Assembly (NCBI GenBank): GCA_036244855.1
Contig: BQKZ01001454.1
Location: forward strand, 1 to 11,586
Origin: Temnopleurus reevesii
Taxonomy: Eukaryota > Echinodermata > Echinoidea > Temnopleuroida > Temnopleuridae
Direction: 5' to 3'
Length of the DNA: 11,586 nucleotides
Positions 1 to 9,146 of the stretch are shown here, piece by piece (position 1 is the stretch's first letter; each line of letters begins with the position of its first letter). Both the position numbers and the translations under genes were made by a program. The notes below the pieces were generated by a model. That model saw nothing but the letters and a program-made list of their open reading frames with translations. It was not told where the DNA came from and did not search any database.

Positions 1-106
1 GCACAATCTCTGACAGTTGACTCTGAATCAACTCACCTGAACTGAGCTAGTCATGGTACTAAGAGCAAACACTGTGGCACAATCTCTCACAGTTGACTCT
101 GAATCA
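1..106. repeat. Partial 76-bp tandem duplication across exon 3 and its donor
   Basis: Positions 1-30 repeat positions 77-106 with one mismatch (29 of 30 bases), at an offset of 76. On the minus strand the copy begins directly after the donor GTGAGTT. This is what a tandem duplication of the block 31-106 would give. The rest of the second copy would lie to the left of the window. The copied part within the window encodes the DSESTVRDC region of exon 3. No acceptor lies between the copies, so the second copy is not a separate exon as seen here. Confidence 0.85.
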
Positions 107-141
107 AATGCTCCTTGTGTATCCATCAGGATCACTGCAAC
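37..141 (-). CDS. atl: Atlastin, third coding exon (G3 motif)
   Basis: This exon encodes 35 residues (119-153 if translation starts at 1582). They begin [10 protein letters not shown] and end [11 protein letters not shown]. The DTQG at residues 125-128 is the G3/switch II motif of the atlastin GTPase, a membrane-anchored ER enzyme that tethers and fuses ER tubules by GTP-driven dimerisation. The flanking [20 protein letters not shown] is as expected for the family and resembles insect atlastins as I recall them. The 3' splice site reads TTTATTTGGTAG before the exon, and the donor is CAG/GTGAGT. Length is exactly 105 bases with phase 0 at both ends, so skipping it would keep the frame but remove G3. 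The donor is followed at once by a copy of part of the exon (see 1-106). The later parts of the protein, including the G4 RD motif, helical bundle and transmembrane hairpin, lie outside the window. Confidence 0.95.
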
Positions 142-557
142 CTACCAAATAAACACATACATGTAATCAAATACGAATTTTCCATCTCAAATCTCCTATA
201 AAATGGAGAAAAAAACTTAAGCTTTGCTTCACCATTTTAGTTTGTGCTGTTATTCACTCCAAATGACATCTAAGAAAATCAACACAAAACAAATAACCAC
301 AAGAGCTTACACTTCAAACAATTATTACACATTTTCTTCTTTCTTTCATGGGAAGGGGGGGGGGGGCAATAATCATACCATGTAATAATAATTTAAATAT
401 ACAAGGAAGCAAATTTCACAAGAGATATATCCCCAACTTGCTTTATAATTGATGCAATCTTATCAACAAATGAATTGCAAGTGATTTCATGAAACAAGCA
501 CATGTCTATACTTTTTGTATTAATAGAATAAATAATCACACAAAGCCACTGTAATAC
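142..557 (-). other. Atlastin intron between second and third coding exons
   Basis: An AT-rich 416-base intron bounded by GTATTA and TTTGGTAG. It holds a run of 12 G on the plus strand (355-366), which is a likely sequencing or length-polymorphism site, and one TACATGTA at 158. No other gene or RNA is visible. Confidence 0.85.
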
Positions 558-692
558 CTCTTCATTATTGGGTCCAGGACATAGGAACACTTTACTCCAA
601 GCCCAGATTCCTGTAGTCTCTCTCTCAGACCCACCTCTCCAAGTAAACCCTGCCAAGGGTTGGTCTCCAGGTCCAAGCCAATCACTAGATCC
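558..692 (-). CDS. atl: Atlastin, second coding exon (switch I)
   Basis: The exon encodes 45 residues (74-118), starting [18 protein letters not shown]. It continues with [10 protein letters not shown] at residues 92-101, the switch I region that closes over the gamma phosphate and magnesium, and ends NNEE. The [12 protein letters not shown] block is diagnostic of atlastins among dynamin-family GTPases. The 3' splice site has a strong pyrimidine tract (TTCTTTGTTTTTCTATCAG). The donor GAG/GTATTA is weaker than average, but it gives 135 bases exactly, phase 0 at both ends, and joins cleanly to [10 protein letters not shown] in the next exon. Reading on past the donor gives LQWLCV, which does not fit the family, so the splice is needed. 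The exon is symmetrical: skipping it would delete switch I while keeping the frame. Confidence 0.95.
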
Positions 693-1363
693 CTGATAGA
701 AAAACAAAGAATAATTGCATCATTTTGGATTTTGACACTTCCGCCTAATTATTTACACAAAAAATCAAAACAATCTTGCAACAATGCGTCTATCTAAAAA
801 CATATCACCTGTTGAAGTGTTCCTAAATATCATAAAAATATTTCAAATGAGATAGATGTATCTAGATATTGAAATATTGCACTGCAAACTTCCACAATTT
901 CACCATATTGGTAAAAGAGTCAAAACTCAACCTACACTGAACTGTGTGGAGATACATGTACCTATAATTTACAATACCAAATAGAAAGATTGACTATCAT
1001 TTCAATGTCAGATTTCAAATGTGAACTGCTCTATTTAATACAAACATGCTGAAGGTACATGTACTAATCTTTTCATCTACTTCTCTTTTAAGAAAAATAT
1101 AAAGTTTGTGCAATTCAAATAATTGGTTGACACAAAATGCTTGAAATAAATGCACTCTGATTCTTTGTTTTGCATCAATGAAAATCCTAGCCATTAATAT
1201 GTGAAACGTAACACTTTTTTTTTCATAAATTAGAACTTTGCTTTAATCTTCAATGTCTACTGAAGTAACTACATTGTACAGTCAGGGAAAATAGATACAT
1301 GGAGTATCTTCAACATTCTGAAGGAGTAAAAGCACAATAGAGGCATTTCAAATCCGACCCTAC
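693..1363 (-). other. Atlastin intron between first and second coding exons
   Basis: A 671-base AT-rich intron bounded by GTAGGG and TTTCTATCAG. It carries two TACATGTA palindromes (953 and 1056). I see no coding potential or repeat boundary in it. Confidence 0.85.
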
Positions 1364-1582
1364 CTGTGAGTTGAGGAATCGTAGCAAGAAGTCAAGTAGA
1401 AATGACTTTCCTTTCCTGAATGCTCCAGCGACTGAGACGATGCACACCTTCTTGTCTCTCACACGCTCATCCAATAGGAGGTTATCAAGGGCTTCATGGT
1501 TCAGTTCAAACGTATGGTCATCAGTAGTCGTGATAATCTGGACGGGCTCACCTATCCGAGCACCCTCTGGTATAGGTGCCAT
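1364..1582 (-). CDS. atl: Atlastin, first coding exon (P-loop)
   Basis: The exon encodes residues 1-73, starting [16 protein letters not shown]. The P-loop GAFRKGKS is at residues 53-60, with the atlastin-specific arginine R56 and the nucleotide-binding K59 and S60, followed by [13 protein letters not shown]. The [12 protein letters not shown] block identifies the family. The start at 1582 has a good context (A at -3, G at +4). The exon itself starts five bases earlier at 1587, after a long pyrimidine tract ending GCAG, so an upstream untranslated exon is expected. The donor CAG/GTAGGG leaves phase 0. The N-terminal tail is about 20 residues shorter than human ATL1 and similar in style to the short insect form. 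An upstream coding exon cannot be ruled out, but the candidates checked near 11135 and 10979 would place a stop in frame before this ATG. Confidence 0.93.
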
Positions 1583-1625
1583 TATAGCTGCATATAGAGA
1601 GACAACAAATAGAAGAAATGCTAAG
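1583..1625 (-). promoter_or_regulatory. 3' splice site and 5' UTR end of atlastin first coding exon
   Basis: On the minus strand, a pyrimidine-rich run (TTTCTTCTATTTGTTGTCTC and onward) ends in TATGCAG, with the exon starting at 1587. Only five bases (CTATA) separate the splice site from the ATG. If the preceding exon ended in ATG, the junction would read ATGCTATAATGG, a two-codon upstream ORF whose TAA overlaps the start codon; see the findings. Confidence 0.85.
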
Positions 1626-1845
1626 ATCAACTTAATAAGGATGAGTGTCAGAAGCAAAGGTTTCAATATATTTTTACATATCCCCTGCATAGGATTATCA
1701 CTTTTAAAATTAAATGTTATTGACCTCAAGCTTTTGTATTAAATTCAAAGCTTTTATTGACATGATGACAGGTTCAATTCAAGGACTGAGTCAACTAACT
1801 GTACACTGAAGATAGTAGTAAATAGGTCAAGAGCACAAAGTGCAT

Positions 1846-1886
1846 ATTCAATTCAATTCAAATTTATTCCATATTCAAATAGATAA
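1846..1886 (-). mobile_element. Possible 3' tail of a truncated non-LTR retroelement
   Basis: Read on the minus strand, this ends in GGAATAAATTTGAATTGAAT, with TTGAA pentamers repeated about three times. Short AT-rich tandem tails of this kind are typical of non-LTR elements in marine invertebrates. No reverse transcriptase remnant is present, so the family cannot be named; a simple low-complexity origin is also possible. Confidence 0.3.
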
Positions 1887-1972
1887 AAACATACATAAAA
1901 GTATTTAAAACAAAAAGCATAAAACACATACATAAAAGTATTTAAAACAAAAAGCATAAAACACATACATAA
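1887..1972. repeat. 37-bp tandem repeat, about 2.3 copies
   Basis: A unit containing CATAAAAGTATTTAAAAC then AAAAAGCATAAAAC recurs at a 37-base period (the ATACAT anchor is at 1891, 1928 and 1965). The two full copies are almost identical, which suggests a recent duplication or slippage. The tract adjoins the retroelement-like tail. Confidence 0.85.
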
Positions 1973-2898
1973 CACATAATATCATTTATTCATTCAAACA
2001 ACATTGTCAGTAGGACTTGAATAAAGTAAAATGCAAATTCTAATCATTTTTAAGACAGTATATAAACTACATTTGGGTACTAAGAAATTACAATAAACTT
2101 ACACTTGTGGGAAATGATAATTACATGTAAACCAGAATGGAGAGAGAGAAGAGGGGGAATATTATCAATTTGAATTGAAATCATTGGAATAATTATAGAC
2201 TTTTAGCAACTTGGAAAGTAATAGTGTGTGCAATCCCAAATCAAATTGGCCATTGGCAATTAGTAGTACAAAACTACTGCATAGCCATAGGTTTAATAGT
2301 TTTATGCTAGATACATTGTATTCCAGTGCATGAGCATTGCTGTGATGTGAACATGACCGACGATCTTCACAGACATCGAACAACATCCTCACCTATCATC
2401 ACCTTTAAGAACTGTCACTGATGATTTAAAGAGCAAACTATCAACCTTTAACTGACAAATCACACGGATTGCGTACATGGTTAGAAGGTATTTGAGTCCC
2501 ATTCCTGACTCAAGGAGCATATCAGGACTGTCCAGCTGTCAAGTGTTCCTTCATGCAAGCATGCTCTATACATGTTATAAATGCTGGCTTTTAAAAGATT
2601 TGCCACTGGCTGGTATGTACATATATTTTGTGAAGGTCTTTTAATGGTTTCATCAGTGGTATTATTACACGATGGCTTCAATAACAAAACTGTTATTGAC
2701 ATCAAATGTTGTTTAGTCAAGGACAACAATTGTGTATCTGCAATATCAGCAATCTTGTCTGACATGCAAAAAAGTATGTAGATGCGATAAATGGTTTCTA
2801 CTTTCAAAAGAATATTGATCATCATCATCATGAAGACGCCACATAAATGTGTAAATTTTGCCATCGAGCTGCCATGCAAGAAAAAAAGGTCTTCACTT

Positions 2899-2992
2899 CA
2901 CACACACACACACACCTACACACCTATACGTGTTTTCGCCTCCAAACGTGGACATGTGTTTAAGTTTGTGTGTGTTTGTGTGTGTTTGTGTG
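2899..2992. repeat. CA / GT microsatellites flanking a short spacer
   Basis: A (CA)n run from about 2899 to 2916, then a spacer, then GT-rich blocks of the form GTGTGTGTTT repeated from about 2966 to 2992. The two tracts are roughly reverse complements and could pair. Open frames across this stretch come from the repeat itself. Confidence 0.8.
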
Positions 2993-3293
2993 TTAGGTTA
3001 GAACTTCTTACCATGGACCGAGGACACATCCCTGACGATCCAACATATAACTGAGGACTTGCAATCGTGGACGTTCTAATTTGACAAAGTACCACCTAAC
3101 CGAGGACGTACCCCCTATCCTTCTTTTAATGCATTTTTATTGTAAAGCTCTACGTATACGAACTGTTCTCATTCAGAATTACAACCGTGGACGGTCCCCC
3201 GTTGCAGGTACGTCCGCGGTTTGAAGGTACTTTTGCATGGTGTGGTCCGCGGTTGGCGGCGATTTTAAACGCGCACCTACATACACCGTAGAC
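2944..3293. repeat. Cluster of AACCGNGGAC-like decamers in a GC-richer island
   Basis: Decamers close to AACCGNGGAC occur on the plus strand at 2944, 3016, 3049, 3063, 3098 and 3183, with a weaker one at 3284. On the minus strand they occur at 3212-3221 and 3245-3254. The copy AACCGAGGACGTACC (3098-3112) is matched by its inverted partner GGTACGTCCGCGGTT (3207-3221) at 14 of 15 bases. The island has many CpGs, unlike the sequence around it. It may be a decayed palindromic transposon or a cluster of protein-binding sites; I cannot tell which. Confidence 0.6.
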
Positions 3294-3729
3294 GCACACA
3301 GATACACACACCCAACACTACAATTCAGGATATCGATTAGGGATAAATTCAATCATTCTATATTGAAAAAAAAATATTATAGTAGCAGTAGTTCTGCAAT
3401 AAAATCGAAGAAAAGACAAAAGCAGTACAGCAGTAAAGAATAGATGACCGATTATAATAATAATTGTAATAGAAGTAGTAGACATAATATTAGCCGAGTA
3501 ACAACAGCAGCCAATAAGATTGGTAATAAAATAATGTATATCGCAGTATATCCTCACTATATACGATTTGAAAAAAATATCTATCGCCGATTCACATTCA
3601 TCTTCGGAGACATATTGCTGTTTTGTTTTTTCTGAAGAGATTATTTTTCAAGTCAAAATCCTCAAAAGTGCAGGCGACTTTTAGGTCAAAACATCAAATG
3701 ATTTGGGTGTCAACTGTGATCAGGCATAG

Positions 3730-3730
3730 N
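3730..3730. other. Undetermined base
   Basis: A single N in the assembly, in AT-rich sequence with no called element. It does not affect any called feature. Confidence 1.
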
Positions 3731-4061
3731 TGTCACTAGTTCCCCTCTGCAAATGTATGTTGTCTATATATATGCATCATTTGTTTCATCACAACAAGAA
3801 ATCCTAATAAGCTGCATACCAATCATGCAATCAATAAAAACAGTTTTGGACTACTATGGGGCTACTCGATAGAAACATGACTAGATTGAGCCAAAGTGAT
3901 GACTGCCCACACCAGCATTCTCTACATTCTGTGACTCTCTGTATGAGATCACACAACTGCTTTCTCTTCATCATCCCAGATCATCAATGGAGAAAAGTCA
4001 TGCAGTGATAGATGTAAATTCTATGTATCCCCTATTCATAAAGATTGTTCTTGACAGCCCA

Positions 4062-4094
4062 GAAGCTTGCCGAAGCTTGCCCAAGGCTTGCCCA
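4062..4094 (+). repeat. Short tandem of GAAGCTTGCC
   Basis: Two exact adjacent copies of GAAGCTTGCC (4062-4081) are followed by a degenerate third (CAAGGCTTGCC). It is a small direct repeat, probably slippage, with no evident function. Confidence 0.8.
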
Positions 4095-4926
4095 TAACAG
4101 CAACAAGTAAAAAAATGGATTTGAAGCATTGAAGTTCAATTGTTACTAACCTGTTGAGGGAACACCAAGTAACTACAGGATCATTTTCCTTAGCAAGAAA
4201 CATCATGAATAAATCAGCCTATTCAAACTATATGTATCCCTGCACCATACGCTATGTAAATGGTTTACCAACAACATATAAGGTTTGTTTCTTGAAATTG
4301 AAAGATGAGACTTAGGTATCAAAACATGTATATATTGAATAGTAGCAGTCCTCTGTCATTACGAACATGACATTTGAATGCAGCATAACTTTTTGTTAAA
4401 TCATTTTATGCCTGTTGAATGTGAATTGAAAGACATTTGTCCTTTTCTTCACAACATTTACATAATACAAGCATAAATACCAAACACTACAGGAAAACTC
4501 AATGTTGTATATTCCTGATATTGCAGACCCACAGCTTCATGTAGGCCTTACACACCCATGAACAATATGCATGCCATTACACCTGTATCTCACAGAGAAG
4601 ATACATTGATAAGTGAGAGTGTTGTTGTACATGTAGTGGTCATGTTGAGACTCATCAAGTCAGTGACTAATGATTCATTGTGAAAAACAAAGTATAAGGA
4701 CTGACTTCTTATGGGTCACATGCATGCACATTACACTGTACTGGATGTCCAATAAGGGTGTACTGTTTCTTCAAATTTTCAATTCAAAGTGAGACATTAA
4801 ATTTGAACATATGAAATCAAATATATCTGTATATTATTTTGTGTAAATTCTGTTGGAGTACAGACATTGACTGTGCAGTATGTGGATGAAGGGTATCACA
4901 ATGACCAAAACTATAAGGTGCGTTAA

Positions 4927-5723
4927 AAGGGGAACTTCCCCAGATATTGTGGGTTATTGTGGGTGAATGGAGAAAAATAAGATTCTGCGAACAAACTACT
5001 GTATCTTGTATGAAAATTTTAGCAAAATCAGATAATCCACTCAAAAGTTACAAATTTTCAAACATTTCATTTTCACCTCAACAGTTCATGTACATGTAAT
5101 TAGTGGGCATCATTGAGCTGCCAACTTTAGCATAATCTCTGATATATGAAGAACTCCCTATTCACTCTGTGTACAATTAATTCCTCAAGAAATGTAGACA
5201 AAATTTTGTTTCTTGTTTGAATATGATACAGCCATTTCATATCTGTGAGAATTTCAGAAAGAACGAGGTTGATTGCTCATTTGAAATATGATACTGAGCC
5301 AATCTTTTAAAAATAAATCAATATATTTAACCTAAGTGAACAGGTGAAAATGAAAAATAAAAAATTCATTACTTTTGAACAGATCCAGGGCGCTACAAAC
5401 CCACTTGCCCGCATGCCCGGGGCAACAAAATGAAGCTGTCGGGCAAGTAAATAAAATTGTCACTTGCCCATAAGGGCCAGTAGCAGCTCTTTCTAGTTTT
5501 CATCTACATGTACAAATTGGCATAGGCCATCAATTTGGGGCAAAGGAAATTTTGTTCAGGCAAGTGATTTGAAAACTTGGTTGCCCGACTGGGCAACTGG
5601 TGAAAAAAATTCTTGTAGCACCCTGAGATCATCCAATTTTGTTAAAATTAAATCAGTTTGTTTATAAATCTTATTTTTCTTCATTCAATGACAGCACATA
5701 ACTGTCTTGGGGAAGTTCCCCTT
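4927..5723. mobile_element. Foldback MITE of the TTAA family, split by a nested insertion
   Basis: The left end reads TTAA then AAGGGGAACTTCCCC and the right end GGGGAAGTTCCCCTT then GAAA, so the left flank matches a TTAA target site and the right flank is degraded. Long arms (about 4927-5090 against 5330-5723, less the insertion) pair with many mismatches. The inner sequence (GAAAAATAAGAT, CAAAAGTTACAAATTTTC) is recognisably related to the element at 8560-9146. It has no ORF, so it is non-autonomous. TTAA targets suggest piggyBac or Kolobok-type machinery, but the family cannot be fixed from the ends alone. Nearly 800 bases long, or about 550 without the insertion. Confidence 0.8.
5386..5625. 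mobile_element. Nested 240-bp MITE-like element, 5-bp target duplication
   Basis: The ends are inverted repeats: CAGGGCGCTACAA on the left and TTGTAGCACCCTG on the right (12 of 13 bases). AGATC flanks both sides (5381-5385 and 5626-5630). Removing the element and one AGATC restores a sequence colinear with the related element at about 9050-9080, which confirms the insertion. The interior is rich in inverted TTGCCCG / CGGGCAA motifs on both sides and can fold. It has no coding capacity. The CAGGG ends recall hAT elements, but the 5-bp duplication is not their usual 8, so the superfamily is left open. Confidence 0.85.
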
Positions 5724-7581
5724 GAAACAATTGTGAACTGTTTTAGTAAAATTTATGAATAATTCTTCAAAATATATTAGTATTAAAAATTTACATTTTT
5801 AATTAGTTCATTTTTGCTGAAAGACATTACCATAATTCACCCAAATTAAAAGTATGTGTACGTAATTCTGATTTCTATTACCCCACCACAGCATGCATTG
5901 ATCCCACTCTAACTCATTCATGTACATGTATGTAAATCATTAAAATTTATCATGTCCATGTTTGTAATGTAGATCCTGCTATCTACAGGTGTACATGTAC
6001 AAGCTAGTCAGTAAATTTATGTCTAGAACAGCTATTAAAATAGCTAGAGTGGATTGGATAAGATGTCAAGGAATATGTTGTTTCTACTTTTTTAATATCT
6101 TCCATTAAAACAAAAATGAATGAAATTTACTGATTTCGATGCATAATTTCTGACAAAAAAATACAAAGTAATGACAATATCATGATATCATCTTCATCGT
6201 GCAGACTGATCCCCAGGTAACCAATTAACACTTGATTGTATGTGCACATATACATGTAAGCAGTATGTAAACACTGAAACCGCAGCTGTTATCACCACAA
6301 ATCAACCAATGAGTAATACCTATGGGGTCATTTATAGTGGAAACAGAGTTTCCTAGCATCGTTCACAATCTCCAGCATATGATGGTTTCAGCCATTTGGT
6401 CACAATGAATATTTAACACAATCCCATGTTTGTAAGCTGCTGCATTGCCAATTGTGAAAGGGGCTCTGATGAGGGATCAAAGGCCTATCACTGGAAAGAT
6501 AGGATAGTAATAAAATAATGATTATACAGGTATAGTAGTACATACCAACCACATTTCAACCTGTTGAAGCTGCTTCATTCATATGATATCTAATATATTG
6601 CTTAAAAAAACATAATGATACAAGTATGTGTATTGTGGGGAAACTGTGCATAGAAACTGTACAGTAGGCCTACTTCTTTCATGGCAGCTTGAATATAATG
6701 TGTACACCATACTACACAGAAAGGCTTGTAGTTTCGTGTTGGTAAAGAAGCAAGCTAAAGTCTGAAAGCCATCTGATTTGTGATCTCTGGGCTTTTACAA
6801 ACATAGACTATTATATATGACTGCTTATATGTACATGTACATAAATTACTTTGGTATAGTATTGAATAGTGTAAAATTCAGATCAGATGATAATGTTTTT
6901 TTAACATACATGTAGAGCTGTTTAAAAAAAATGTATTTCATTTCCAGGGTTTCTGACAAGCAACAAGAGAAATAAACGTACAAATAGATCAGCAACCATA
7001 CCATAGTACTATTATTACTTAATAATTTTACACTGCTAACTCAGTAGAGCAAGTTGCATCAAAGTCAATGAATATGTACACTTAAAGAGTCTGATATTAC
7101 AATGAATGAATTGGATGTTGATTTATACATGTTTACTTACAGTAGAGTATTAAAATTTGCATAACAGTGGCTTGTCTGATAAAGTAGACTGTCAAACATA
7201 AACTAATTTGCATAGAATGCAATTTAAACAGTGTATTAAAGCTATGTATAACTGTATACCTTCCTGCTACTTGTAAGATTTTGACACTACTTGAGTAGAG
7301 TTCAGGCTTTAAGGAATAGTAAATGTCTAGTAGATTCAAAGTTTCTGAATCCTCAAAATGTATGCTATGGCAATACACTGTCTGTTCAACACTTCAGCCA
7401 TGATACAATGTAAGCCATCTCCTGTCAATTAACCTGATGAGTGGACGCTTCATGTTCCTAATTATAAAATCGGCATATACCAGCATATAATCATATTTAA
7501 ATGCCATATAATATGCAAATAAAGCATGTTTACGCAATTCTGGTGGATCAATAAAAAATGGTTGGATACATTAGAAATAAA

Positions 7582-7775
7582 ACACTTAGGAGATGTTGTT
7601 CAACAGTTGCGATTGATTGCATATGGCAGTTGATCGAAACACAATCAAAACTGTTTCATGCATGCCTTGTAAACGCATATCATGCGCGAATGAAAATGCG
7701 CATTACAATTTGCAACTGATTTGCAGACTTTTATTTGCGATTAACTGCAACTTTTGAACAACACCCGATAAGTGT
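7582..7775. mobile_element. 194-bp foldback element
   Basis: The outer arms begin ACACTTA and end TAAGTGT. Inside these, TGTTGTTCAA faces TTGAACAACA, and the pairing continues imperfectly through AGTTGCGATTGATTGCA against TGCGATTAACTGCAACT. A second small hairpin, ATGCGC with GCGCAT (7681-7702), sits near the centre. No clear target duplication was seen and there is no ORF. It is a likely old non-autonomous DNA element. Confidence 0.65.
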
Positions 7776-8100
7776 GCAGATGAACTTGGTAAGTGAGAAA
7801 ACTGCCTAGTAGAAGTAAAGGATTTCCTGTCACTGCCTTTCTCTAATTTTTGCGTTGTATCAAAGAACAAAAATGTCTAGTTTAACATTTTTGCCAGAAA
7901 AATGTATAAAATTATATAATCCTTTGTATAATTGTATAATCCTTTCTGAGATTTGAAAGACATTGTCATCCATGCAGAACAGAGCACCACTGGTAAAAAA
8001 AAATGTAGACAAAGTAAGAAATAGAGCTTTTTTCTTGACAGTTGGATAAGAGTTTGTATTCTTGACAAAAAATAGCACTTTTTACAAAATTTGTTCAGAC

Positions 8101-8130
8101 ATACTTAAGTTTGATTTAAATTTTAAGTAT
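8101..8130. repeat. Short AT-rich hairpin
   Basis: ATACTTAA (8101-8108) faces TTAAGTAT (8123-8130), a perfect 8-base stem with a 14-base loop. In AT-rich DNA such a stem can arise by chance. Confidence 0.6.
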
Positions 8131-8559
8131 TAGTTCGCAAATTGCCATCACTCATTTTTTTAGCATTAGCAGTGAAAAAATAAATTACAAAATTCAGTTT
8201 CGTCACCATGAGGGAACTTTTTTAGTTCAAATGCAATTTTCCTCAAGATGAAGTTAAATGGTACAGGGACACATAACATAACCCACATAATTCACATGGC
8301 TTTCAAATGAAGGATGGATAAAACATGAGGTTGAGATGGTAATTTAAAATTCTACATGTACTTATAAAAGCACAAAAATCAGATCAACAGGTCAAACAAT
8401 TTTTTGGACAATAGATGTAGTAATAAAGTTATGAACATTATAACTGACCAGTGATTTTCGTGAACATTGGCAATATTGGTTTTGTATTACAAACCATGTA
8501 TTATGATGAATGTCATGCACCTCTCGACTAGTATCCTATCCTTAATTATTTTTATTTAA

Positions 8560-9146
8560 AGGGGAACTTCACTCGGGCATTGATGTGCTGTCAGCGGAAG
8601 GAGAAAAATACAAGGATCAAACTGTGAAAATTTGAGCAAAATCCTGAAATCCATTCAAAAGTTATGAATTTTCAAAGTTTTTATTTACATGTACATCCCT
8701 CATGGGCTCCTTAAATTGGCAACGTGCAGGTTACAAAATGGCTGCCAACATGGAGAACTCTCCATTCACTTTGTACACAGAATTTCACATTTTCTTCTTT
8801 TTCTAGAAAAGTAGTCATAATTTTACTTTTCTCTCAAAGTATGATATGGACATTTTGATTCTGCATGCATTTTGGGATGAAACTTTTTGATTCCTCATCT
8901 ACTTTTCTCTGAAAGGAACAAAATGTGAAATTCTGTGTACAAAGTGAATGGAGAGTTCTCCATGTTGGCAACCATTTTGTGCTAGTACGTTGCCAATTTA
9001 AGGAGCCTATGAGGGATGTAAATAAAAACTTTGAAAATTCATGACTTTTGAATGGATTGTCGGATTTTGCTCAAATTTTCACAGATTGATCATTGTATTT
9101 TTCTCCATCTAATGAGAGCACATCAATGTCAAGGTGAAGTTCCCCT
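8560..9146. mobile_element. 587-bp foldback MITE with TTAA target site
   Basis: The element starts AGGGGAACTTCAC and ends GTGAAGTTCCCCT, with TTAA on both sides (8556-8559 and 9147-9150). The arms, 8560-8814 and 8899-9146, pair over about 250 bases at roughly 90 percent identity by eye, with an 84-base spacer. No ORF is present. If transcribed inside the atlastin intron it would fold into a long double-stranded hairpin. The left arm carries a 6-base ATGTAC insertion absent from the right arm (at 8688-8693). It is the cleaner relative of the element at 4927-5723. Confidence 0.9.

Noticed and set aside
393..557. Continuation of the second coding exon frame past the donor
   Set aside because: Residues after NNEE lose all likeness to atlastin, while splicing to 141 restores the expected [10 protein letters not shown].
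1583..1729. In-frame extension of the atlastin exon upstream, with a hydrophobic membrane-like stretch
   Set aside because: The leucine/phenylalanine-rich reading comes from the pyrimidine tract of the splice acceptor. Atlastins have no N-terminal membrane segment, and the GCAG at 1588 is a strong splice site.
1371..1742. Open frame of 123 codons on the plus strand over the atlastin first coding exon
   Set aside because: It is the antisense shadow of the exon; the minus-strand reading matches atlastin motif by motif.
2481..2879. Open frame of 132 codons on the minus strand, overlapped by a plus-strand frame
   Set aside because: No recognisable domain, an unconvincing start, and codon makeup like the surrounding intron. 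Chance frames of this size are expected.
2791..3054. Open frame of 87 codons
   Set aside because: It runs through CA/GT microsatellites, which lack stops; the product is Thr/His/Val/Cys-rich low complexity.
6177..6188. Perfect palindrome ATATCATGATAT
   Set aside because: Only 12 bases in AT-rich DNA; such palindromes arise by chance and nothing else marks this one.
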